A DNA stretch of 64,000 nucleotides. It comes from Vibrio ichthyoenteri ATCC 700023 (GTDB lineage: Bacteria; Pseudomonadota; Gammaproteobacteria; Enterobacterales; Vibrionaceae). The stretch spans positions 38,379-102,378 of the forward strand of contig NZ_AFWF01000092.1 in NCBI RefSeq assembly GCF_000222605.1, written 5' to 3'. Made by a program: the position numbers and the translations under genes. The notes below the pieces were generated by a model, which was given only the letters and a program-made list of their open reading frames with translations, did no database searches and had not been told where the DNA came from. Shown in pieces: positions 58,134 through 64,000 of the stretch (position 1 is the first letter of the stretch; the number at the start of each line of letters is the position of its first letter).

Positions 58134-58955
58134 ATGACGATTCACGCACGCATTAAAAAAATGACTTCAATGTCAGGTCTAACGTTTGACGGTATCGCAT
58201 CGTTAATCATTCCAACTGGCCTAACGTACGAATCGTTAATCATCAAAACCAACTTAAGCAAAGAGCAGCTAAAAGAAATCAAGCTGACTCTAAACGACGA
58301 AGCTATCTATACGCCAAACGGTACAGACCTTGTGATGGTTCAAGAGCACAAAGGCGAACCAATCGTAGACGGTATTTTTGTTGTTCCGTTCTCTGATACA
58401 TCCCTACGTGAACAAGGCGGTATCACTAACAGCGCGTTTGTTACCGAGCGTAACGACTCTATTCTTCTGGAAATTTCAGTGGGTGCGGCTAAAGAAGGCC
58501 AAACAGCGCCACAAATTGAAATTCATGCGGTTGTGAGTGATGCACAAGCGACGCGCATTTTCTTACCTCGCATGACTTACCAGTCAATGCAGGCGGGTGC
58601 GATTGGTGATAACGACTTTGACAATCTAGTCAGTGCGCCATACCGCTTTATTCGTCGCATGTTCTTTAAGTCTGACGCGGTCACCGAGCTAGAAATCAAA
58701 CGTGACTACGTGGAAGAGTTCAAAGCGCCGAAAGAGATCAACGATTACATGTTGCGTCAAAACGAATGCACACCAATTGCAGGTATGTACGTGTTTAACC
58801 CTATTCAGCGCGGTTTCTTGGCTGGCTACGGTTTCCCAACGCTACACGCTAACGAATTGAAGTTCCGCGTAACGTGCAGCAAGGGTGTGTCTAACATTCC
58901 TATTTTGATTGAGTCAACCGAAGTCGTGCGTCCTGATCTCTTCACTAAAAAGTAA
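58134..58955 (+). CDS. Major capsid protein, double-jelly-roll type (PM2 P2-like)
   Basis: 273 residues, close to the 269 of PM2 P2. Beta-rich with no long helix; shared positions with PM2 P2 recalled from memory include the early GLTYESLII region and a mid-protein RRMFFK motif (PM2: RRNFFK). Follows the packaging ATPase and a small membrane protein, the usual place. Identification is from recall plus context; a structure prediction would settle it. Confidence 0.75.
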   Translation: MTIHARIKKMTSMSGLTFDGIASLIIPTGLTYESLIIKTNLSKEQLKEIKLTLNDEAIYTPNGTDLVMVQEHKGEPIVDGIFVVPFSDTSLREQGGITNSAFVTERNDSILLEISVGAAKEGQTAPQIEIHAVVSDAQATRIFLPRMTYQSMQAGAIGDNDFDNLVSAPYRFIRRMFFKSDAVTELEIKRDYVEEFKAPKEINDYMLRQNECTPIAGMYVFNPIQRGFLAGYGFPTLHANELKFRVTCSKGVSNIPILIESTEVVRPDLFTKK

Positions 58956-58965
58956 GGGGTAAGCC

Positions 58966-59244
58966 ATGTTTGATTCGATTTTAGATTCAATCAACGGGGT
59001 AGTTGGTGGCGTGACCGATACGGTAACAGGCATTTTTGACGGTATTGGCAACATTGCAGGTGCTGGCGGAAATGCCGCGGAGCAAGTGGGCAACGCTGCC
59101 GGAAGTGTCGGCAATGCAGGGGCGAGCGTAGGCAACGCGCAAAATCAAATCGATGAAGCGAAGCAAAAGCAACAAATGGTGATGTTTGGCGCTGGCGGTG
59201 TGCTTTTGTTGTGTGGCTTGGTGTTCTTGGTTGCTCGTAAGTAA
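58966..59244 (+). CDS. Glycine-rich membrane virion protein with GNA repeats
   Basis: 92 residues. Residues 30-60 carry five repeats of about seven residues (VGNAAGS, VGNAGAS, VGNAQNQ and similar), then a C-terminal membrane helix (MFGAGGVLLLCGLVFLVA). AAGGGG lies upstream of the ATG. Virion membrane role inferred. Confidence 0.7.
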   Translation: MFDSILDSINGVVGGVTDTVTGIFDGIGNIAGAGGNAAEQVGNAAGSVGNAGASVGNAQNQIDEAKQKQQMVMFGAGGVLLLCGLVFLVARK

Positions 59245-59253
59245 GGGGAAGGC

Positions 59254-59436
59254 ATGGCAATTCCTTTACTTATTCCCATTGCGTTAGTGGGTGCGGTCGC
59301 CTTAGTCAAAACGACAGGCGATACCGTTGAGCAAACGGGTGATGCCGTCGAGCAGTCCGGTAATGCGGCTTTGAAATTTGCCGTGTTTGCTGCGGTTGCA
59401 GCAGGGGCGTATATCGCCATTAAGGGGGCGCGGTGA
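59254..59436 (+). CDS. 60-residue membrane protein with heptad-like repeat
   Basis: Two hydrophobic segments (N-terminal IPLLIPIALVGAVALV, C-terminal LKFAVFAAVAAGAYIAI) around a repeat TGDTVEQ/TGDAVEQ/SGNAAL. Next gene overlaps its stop. Confidence 0.7.
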   Translation: MAIPLLIPIALVGAVALVKTTGDTVEQTGDAVEQSGNAALKFAVFAAVAAGAYIAIKGAR

Positions 59437-59648
59437 TACCGGGTATTAATACAGGTGGCGGCGGCTTTAATGCTGACTTGGGCGGTGGTCCATCATCAGC
59501 AGGAAGCACGACCAATAACAACAACGGCTTTACGGGGGGGACAGTCAATTTTGGCAGTAACAACGGTGTGCCGACTTGGTTGTTAATCGGTGGCGTTCTT
59601 GTCGCTGGCTACTTTCTATTTGGACGAAAAAAGCGTGGTAAGAAGTAA
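59433..59648 (+). CDS. Gly/Asn-rich single-pass membrane protein
   Basis: 71 residues from GTG 59433. Low-complexity N-terminus (GGGGFNADLGGG, TTNNNNGFTGG), then TM helix WLLIGGVLVAGYFLFG and basic tail RKKRGKK. Confidence 0.7.
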   Translation: MIPGINTGGGGFNADLGGGPSSAGSTTNNNNGFTGGTVNFGSNNGVPTWLLIGGVLVAGYFLFGRKKRGKK

Positions 59649-60015
59649 ACCATTTAAGCGCATTAGTTGGCAAAAAGCCGCTAGGTCGCTTTCACAATCA
59701 CTCGGTGACTATTTCGAGACAGCAAAAGAGCGAGTTGCGCAAGGCGCAGAGCATATCTATTGCATTAATGACTACAGCATCTGTTTGCTGCGTTCGGAAG
59801 GGTTGGAATTGGTTGTGGTTGGGTTTACGGGTAAGGGGTTGTTAGCGGAATGCGCTCCCCTTATCGCCACCAAAGCAAAAGAGCGCGGATTTAGCACAAT
59901 ACGAATTCACACGAAACGCAAAGGCGAGTGCAGATTTTTGAATAAACACGGCTTGGCTTTTGAGTTAGTAGAGATTCGAGAGTGCGGAGAGTTCGTGCTC
60001 CGTTTGGAGTTATAG
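59635..60015 (+). CDS. Phage protein with possible GNAT-like fold
   Basis: 126 residues from GTG 59635; the frame is open to 59590 but runs inside the previous gene there. ELVVVGFTGKGLLAECAPLIATKAKERGFSTIRIHTKR followed by FLNKHGLAFELVEIRE resembles the core of acetyltransferase-like proteins of small phages. Not a virion membrane protein. Start uncertain. Confidence 0.55.
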   Translation: MVRSKPFKRISWQKAARSLSQSLGDYFETAKERVAQGAEHIYCINDYSICLLRSEGLELVVVGFTGKGLLAECAPLIATKAKERGFSTIRIHTKRKGECRFLNKHGLAFELVEIRECGEFVLRLEL

Positions 60016-60019
60016 AGCT

Positions 60020-60472
60020 ATGGGCGGTGGGTCAAGTTCAAGTAATACAACCACCAATAACACCACAAACACGTCCGGCAGTGTCGGTGTTCAAGGTGAT
60101 AACGCCGGAACAATTATCAGCGGTGTCAGTGGTTCGACGATAAATACAACCGTGACAGACCACGGCGCGGTCGCTGGCGCAATGGAAGCGGTAAACAATG
60201 CACTGGAAGCGATGGCAAACAGCCAAGAAAGTGCACTTGAAACGGTCACCTCAACTAATAACAACTTGAAAGACCTTGCTATGCAAGGTGCGGCAAACAA
60301 CAAAGAGACATTGAACTTTGCCAGCACCATGACAAGCGATGTGTTAGCGAAGATGGAGAGCGCCTTAACGGGTGGTCAGTCTAGCCAAACAAACGCACTG
60401 GTTAAGGTCATGATTGTGCTAGCGGTTGTCGGTGGGATGGTGTTCACAATGAAAGCGTACAAGGGGAAATAA
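60020..60472 (+). CDS. Asn/Ser/Thr-rich membrane virion protein
   Basis: 150 residues. N-terminal MGGGSSSSNTTTNNTTNTSG, helical middle, C-terminal membrane helix (VKVMIVLAVVGGMVFTM). The layout, low-complexity head and tail anchor, recurs in this block. Stop overlaps the next start (TAATG). Confidence 0.7.
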   Translation: MGGGSSSSNTTTNNTTNTSGSVGVQGDNAGTIISGVSGSTINTTVTDHGAVAGAMEAVNNALEAMANSQESALETVTSTNNNLKDLAMQGAANNKETLNFASTMTSDVLAKMESALTGGQSSQTNALVKVMIVLAVVGGMVFTMKAYKGK

Positions 60473-61203
60473 TGCGTCGCACGATTACATTACAACCTAG
60501 TGGAGAGTATGCGTTTGATATCGGTCGCAATGCGCTGATTTTAATCCTACGCAACGCCACTCAAAACGTTGTGCTTAAAGGTGACTCATTAACGCCTATT
60601 GAGCTTTCGCGCAGTGACATTGTGAACATCGAAGCCTTTCGCACTAAGCGCATGTTTTTGGTTAATGAGAACGATACAGCAATCACGGTTGAGTTCCAGT
60701 TAAGCGATACGCCGATATCGATTCGAGAGCAGCGAATGGCGCTGGAAGGTGGCGTGACCGTCACGGACATTTTAAGCCCTGTTCATGTGTCGGAAGTGTT
60801 AGCACCTGTAAAAGTGGCTGGGACTGTTCCTGTATCGATTCAGGGCGGTGTAAGTGTCGAATTTCCAGCAGGGATGGAAATCGACGTGGGTAACTTTCCG
60901 TTAGTACAGGATGTGCGACTGACTAATGCGCCCGAAGTGCAAAAGGTCGAGATGGTTGACACGGTGAGTCGTGTTCGAGCGCTGGAAGATGTTGCGCTGA
61001 CGTCATCCGGTACTCACACCATTTTAGGCAACGTTAAGCGCAAAGGGTTATTAATCCAGGCGAGTGACGCCAATAAAGGGGTGGTTGTGGTGTGCGGTTT
61101 TATGCGCTTGAAAGCGGATGGTATTGCGACATTGCCAGCAACCAATGATGTGGTGATTACGGGTCGCCAAAATGATGTGGTTTACATTGGGGAGGTTTAC
61201 TGA
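60472..61203 (+). CDS. Beta-rich virion protein, possible vertex (penton) or spike base
   Basis: 243 residues, beta-strand alternation throughout, no signal or membrane helix. Repeated phrases (VTDILSPVHVSEVLAPVKVAG). It is followed by a collar-like gene (overlap TGATG), so a five-fold vertex protein like PM2 P1 base is proposed. Not recognised by motif. Confidence 0.55.
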   Translation: MRRTITLQPSGEYAFDIGRNALILILRNATQNVVLKGDSLTPIELSRSDIVNIEAFRTKRMFLVNENDTAITVEFQLSDTPISIREQRMALEGGVTVTDILSPVHVSEVLAPVKVAGTVPVSIQGGVSVEFPAGMEIDVGNFPLVQDVRLTNAPEVQKVEMVDTVSRVRALEDVALTSSGTHTILGNVKRKGLLIQASDANKGVVVVCGFMRLKADGIATLPATNDVVITGRQNDVVYIGEVY

Positions 61204-61682
61204 TGAGTCAGCCATTAATGGTGCTTAACACGCCTGTTGTTAGCGCGGCGAGTGGCAGCGCTGGCGCTTTGATTGGTGCTCCGGTGTATTGGCCTTTGGC
61301 GTCAGTGCCTAAAGGGTATTTGCCTATGATAGGCCAAGCGTTCGATAAGGCCGCTTATCCTGAGTTGGCAAAGGTTTACCCTAGCGGTGTGCTTCCAGAT
61401 TCACGTGATGATTATTTTCGTGTAGCTGGTGATGGTGTCGAGCCATTGACACGCCAAGCGCAATCAGTACAGCCGTTAGGGTTTGCTTCTGACCCTCACG
61501 CGCACTCTTATGGTGCTGTGAACTTTGGTGAGTATGTGGGTAATGGTAGTCATAAGCCCGTAGGTGTTAACGCTGGCGGACGAGCGACCAACTCCGTGAC
61601 CGTAACAGGGCGTATCACAGGAACTGGGGCTGAAACTCGCCCTCGTTCACTGCTTTGGAATTGTATTACAAGGGCTGAATAA
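61203..61682 (+). CDS. Collar/fibre-like adhesin
   Basis: 159 residues. GAPVYWPLASVPKGYLPM and FDKAAYPELAKVYPSGVLPDSRDDYFRVAG match the collar region that ends many tail fibres; the C-terminus ETRPRSLLWNCITRAE matches the last strands of such fibres. Probably the receptor-binding tip at a capsid vertex. Confidence 0.75.
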   Translation: MSQPLMVLNTPVVSAASGSAGALIGAPVYWPLASVPKGYLPMIGQAFDKAAYPELAKVYPSGVLPDSRDDYFRVAGDGVEPLTRQAQSVQPLGFASDPHAHSYGAVNFGEYVGNGSHKPVGVNAGGRATNSVTVTGRITGTGAETRPRSLLWNCITRAE

Positions 61683-62455
61683 TGAAGTTTGAATTTGCAA
61701 CACATGACCGTGTTATGGCGGTTCATCATTTTGATAGCAACGGACAATACACCCAAACAAAAGAGTGTGTGATTTATGCCAATACAGGCTTGCCAGCGAA
61801 ATCGACACTAACACCGCTACCAGAACTAAACGCCAGTGAGCGCGCTTATTTTGTTGATGGTGAGTGGGTGAAAACCGTTTATTACATCGGTCGCACCTAT
61901 TACGACCAATACGCGAATAAATGCGTTATTGACGTTTACCCGTTCGAAGTGTCTGCGGCGATCTCTTTTGAAAAGCCATTGCAAAAAAAAGAGGGATTTT
62001 ACGTCGAGTTGGTTGCTGGTGAGTGGGTTTATCAAGTTGATAACATCGGGCGTATCGCTTACAGCAAGCAAGGCCAAGGCCAAGGCCAAGATGATTATTT
62101 TATTGAATCTAATGAGCCGCTACCCAATACGCACACAACCGTTGAACGTGCGCCGTTCTCGATTTGGGATGAGTCATCGAATACTTGGTTATATCAACAA
62201 GAACTAGAGCGACCATTTAAAGAGCGCCAAGAACGAGAGTGGCGAAACGCACAGCTTGATTCTGTTCTTGCTCGTCTCGACCAATACGAAAAGGATAAGG
62301 CTTATCCGGTTGAGTTGCGAACGTCACCACTAACGGAAGAGCAATATATGACTTTGCTACAAGATAGAAAGCGACTTTCTACCTATCCGCAAAGCAATGG
62401 TTTTCCGTTTGGTGAACGTCCTGAGTTCCAAGGGGCGCAATTTGTCATTAATTAA
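61682..62455 (+). CDS. Fibre-assembly-chaperone-like protein
   Basis: 257 residues. C-terminal half has the pattern of tail fibre assembly chaperones (WDESSNTWLYQQELE, then LDSVLARLDQYEKDKAYPVELR, and QDRKRLSTYPQSNGFPFGERP). N-terminal half is unique. A small Gly-Gln repeat (QGQGQGQ near residue 134) is coded by a 6-base DNA repeat. Follows the adhesin directly, the usual chaperone place. Confidence 0.72.
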   Translation: MKFEFATHDRVMAVHHFDSNGQYTQTKECVIYANTGLPAKSTLTPLPELNASERAYFVDGEWVKTVYYIGRTYYDQYANKCVIDVYPFEVSAAISFEKPLQKKEGFYVELVAGEWVYQVDNIGRIAYSKQGQGQGQDDYFIESNEPLPNTHTTVERAPFSIWDESSNTWLYQQELERPFKERQEREWRNAQLDSVLARLDQYEKDKAYPVELRTSPLTEEQYMTLLQDRKRLSTYPQSNGFPFGERPEFQGAQFVIN

Positions 62456-62915
62456 AACAATCGTCGTTATCGGCGGAGTGGGAGTCCTTTTATATATGGG
62501 CGGAAAAGAATTGATGCCGCGTGGCATTCGAAATAAAAACCCTCTAAACATTGAGTACAACAAGGCCAATGATTGGGAAGGTCAAACAGGTGTGGAGCCA
62601 GAAGGTCGATTTGCTCGATTCAGTGAGTCGGTTTATGGCATCCGAGCAGGTGCTAAGTTAATCAGCAATTACATGACGGTACATAACCGTTATTCAGTGA
62701 TTGATATCTTAGAGCGCTTTGCGCCAGCAAGTGAAAATCACACGGCAGGCTATGCAAATTTTGTGGCTAGCAAAATGGGTGTAGGCGTATCGGAGCGCCT
62801 GAACAAAACACATATTCCAGCGATGGTAACCGCCATGATTCAGTTTGAGAACGGCGTAAACCCATACACGGATTCGTATATCAACAAAGGCTGTAAAATG
62901 GCGGGAGTTATTTAA
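62442..62915 (+). CDS. Virion transglycosylase-like protein
   Basis: 157 residues from TTG 62442 (AAGGGG six bases upstream; overlaps the previous stop). N-terminal membrane helix (TIVVIGGVGVLLYM), then RGIRNKNPLNIEY and the ARFSESVYGIRAGAKLI region typical of phage structural lysozyme-like proteins with RNxNPxNI. Expected to cut peptidoglycan at entry. Confidence 0.75.
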   Translation: MSLIKTIVVIGGVGVLLYMGGKELMPRGIRNKNPLNIEYNKANDWEGQTGVEPEGRFARFSESVYGIRAGAKLISNYMTVHNRYSVIDILERFAPASENHTAGYANFVASKMGVGVSERLNKTHIPAMVTAMIQFENGVNPYTDSYINKGCKMAGVI

Positions 62916-63016
62916 TGAAAGGTAAGCATTACTTTATCGTGTTTTTGATGAGCGCGGCTGGCGCGGCAGTGGCTGTTTCTTACTGCAATTCAAAGCACAC
63001 AACGGCAACTAAGTAA
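62915..63016 (+). CDS. 33-residue membrane protein
   Basis: MKGKHYFIVFLMSAAGAAVA then VSYCNSKHTTATK; one N-terminal helix and a Cys. Starts on the previous stop (TAATG). Possibly a small lysis accessory or virion membrane protein. Confidence 0.65.
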   Translation: MKGKHYFIVFLMSAAGAAVAVSYCNSKHTTATK

Positions 63017-63017
63017 C

Positions 63018-63365
63018 ATGGGGATGTGGGGCGCGATTGGCGCGTATCTCGCAAACTGGTTTACAAGTGCGTCGGAGAGTCGCCAGCGTATAGCAGAAGC
63101 AAAAACGACGGCGATCATAAAGCAAGATTTATCCGGCATGGCAAACCGAGGTGTTAAAGATTATTTATTGTTAATCGTGACCTCTTTTCCTTTTGTGTTG
63201 GCGTTCGTTCCAGAGCATGCGCAGACCGTGACAGAGGGATTTGAGGCGCTAAAGACTGTACCAGAATACTACTGGTACGGGTTGGCGCTGGTGTATGCCG
63301 ATACATTTGGGTTGCGGCAATTATTACTAGATGAAATAGCGAGGCGACGCGGTGGCATTAAGTGA
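63018..63365 (+). CDS. Holin-like phage protein
   Basis: 115 residues. Charged N-terminal third, then a membrane segment DYLLLIVTSFPFVLAFVP and a second hydrophobic segment YYWYGLALVYADTFGL, as in the 3TM-type holins of tailed and gene-transfer phages. Directly after the transglycosylase unit, so lysis is a fair guess. Confidence 0.65.
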   Translation: MGMWGAIGAYLANWFTSASESRQRIAEAKTTAIIKQDLSGMANRGVKDYLLLIVTSFPFVLAFVPEHAQTVTEGFEALKTVPEYYWYGLALVYADTFGLRQLLLDEIARRRGGIK

Positions 63366-63528
63366 TTTAGTTCTTGTCCGGTACGCCATTGAAATGGGGC
63401 TGACAATGGAATCAGGTGCAATCGCATTCCTTGGTTGGCAAATGTACAAATCAAATAAATTTTTACGTGAGCTGCTAACAGGCCACGACAAACGAATTAC
63501 AATTTTAGAGGTAAAACAGAATGGCTAA
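63352..63528 (+). CDS. 58-residue membrane-associated protein
   Basis: From GTG 63352, overlapping the previous gene. Hydrophobic middle (GAIAFLGWQMY) then a charged helix (LLTGHDKRITILEVKQ), like small accessory lysis or spanin-side proteins. Role unknown. Confidence 0.6.
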   Translation: MALSDLVLVRYAIEMGLTMESGAIAFLGWQMYKSNKFLRELLTGHDKRITILEVKQNG

Positions 63529-63649
63529 AGAAGGCTTGAAATCAAACGGTACACTAAAGAAAGGTTACCGTTTTGCTAAAGGTGGTCGAGTGGTTAAAGC
63601 AAAAGGCACAACAACCAAACGCAAGGCAGTGCGCCGTAAGCGCAAATAA
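63521..63649 (+). CDS. 42-residue very basic protein
   Basis: Begins MAKEGLKSNGTLKKGYRF and has about 17 Lys/Arg among 42 residues, with a KRKAVRRKRK tail. Likely binds DNA in the virion or host. Overlaps the previous gene by eight bases; last phage gene before the terminator and attR. Confidence 0.75.
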   Translation: MAKEGLKSNGTLKKGYRFAKGGRVVKAKGTTTKRKAVRRKRK

Positions 63650-63663
63650 TATTACAGGTAAGA

Positions 63664-63697
63664 AAAAAGCCCACTATCGCTAGTGGGCTTTTTTTAT
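63664..63697. terminator. Bidirectional phage-borne terminator at attR
   Basis: Stem AAAGCCCACTA/TAGTGGGCTTT with A and T tracts on both sides. It ends phage late transcription and, on the minus strand, replaces the native tRNA terminator. Confidence 0.9.
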
Positions 63698-63716
63698 TTG
63701 CATAAAAATGCACAGA

Positions 63717-63796
<80 letters not shown>

Positions 63797-63831
63797 ATTT
63801 TCAGTTTTAAAGAGCTGAAACTCTGAATAAG

Positions 63832-63908
63832 TGGCGGAGTGGACGGGACTCGAACCCGCGACCCCCGGCGTGACAGGCCGGTATTCTAACCAACTGAACT
63901 ACCACTCC
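63832..63908 (-). tRNA. tRNA-Asp (GTC)
   Basis: 77-nt cloverleaf: acceptor GGAGTGG/CCACTCC, anticodon loop CTGTCAC (anticodon GTC), encoded CCA. 35 bases upstream of tRNA-Trp; the tRNA-Asp/tRNA-Trp pair in vibrios follows a 5S rRNA, so an rrn operon probably lies just right of the window. Confidence 0.96.
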
Positions 63909-64000
63909 GCAGTGGTATTTTTTCTAAATAAAGTCTTATGGTTAGGTAGCTTTATTTAGTTTTGCCTTCAGGTTTTTTTAAAATCTGAAAACAAGTAAAC

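Noticed and set aside
58914-59420. Minus-strand ORFs rich in Ala, Pro and Thr opposite the virion membrane genes
   Set aside because: Shadows of the Gly/Asn-rich plus-strand genes; no ribosome site, and the plus-strand genes are tightly packed with overlaps.

Overview
The window is chromosomal DNA of a gamma-proteobacterium, almost certainly a Vibrio (Vibrionaceae). The evidence is the gene order nusB-ribH-ribBA-ribE-ribD-nrdR, gpt-frsA-crl-proBA, bolA-nqrABCDEF-apbE-nqrM, an OmpK/Tsx porin, the complete isc operon, and tRNA-Asp/tRNA-Trp at the right edge, as found distal to rrn operons. I cannot name the species from sequence alone.

Layout. 1-5.5 kb: minus-strand thiL (cut by the window edge), nusB, the riboflavin genes and nrdR. 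5.6-12 kb: proA, proB, crl, frsA, gpt and a purine permease behind a PurR-type operator. 12.4-12.8 kb: a short transcription unit with a CRP-like site, a promoter, a 28-codon ORF and a terminator; it resembles the dual-function RNA VcdRP of V. cholerae. 13-23 kb: pepD, a rimB-rimK-deacylase operon, an NSS transporter, a YggN-like protein, a GreA-like protein, dinB with a perfect SOS box, and a double-REC diguanylate cyclase. 23-31 kb: nqrM, apbE, nqrFEDCBA and bolA. 31-41 kb: rlmG, yajG, a periplasmic cyclophilin, ampG, an ECF sigma/ChrR anti-sigma pair next to a Lon-N-domain gene (two matching candidate ECF promoters), ompK, panE, yajL and csdA. 41-51 kb: ndk, pepB, iscX-fdx-hscA-hscB-iscA-iscU-iscS-iscR with a double IscR box, trmJ, suhB and a glycine-zipper lipoprotein.

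The accessory element is an 11.9-kb prophage (51839-63764) integrated in tRNA-Trp. Its ends are a perfect 48-bp direct repeat that covers the tRNA 3' half up to the anticodon loop. It is not a tailed phage. It has a tyrosine integrase, a CI-like repressor facing small early genes, a GPA/HUH rolling-circle initiator, a small FtsK/HerA-like packaging ATPase, a 273-residue protein resembling the double-jelly-roll capsid protein of phage PM2 (corticovirus/Vinavirales type), and a run of tiny Gly/Asn-rich membrane proteins. It also has a putative vertex protein, a collar/fibre-like protein followed by a fibre-assembly-chaperone-like protein, a transglycosylase-like virion protein, a holin-like protein and a 42-residue very basic protein. 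Combining a tailless membrane-phage core with a tailed-phage-style adhesin/chaperone pair is the most interesting feature here.

Left of the prophage lie tandem 140-bp units, each a degenerate tRNA-Trp copy plus a terminator. Both full copies are disrupted in the anticodon region where the phage recombines, so they may be scars of earlier integration events or degenerate rrn-distal tRNA duplicates. The native terminator of the tRNA operon is now separated from tRNA-Trp by the prophage, which carries its own bidirectional terminator next to attR.
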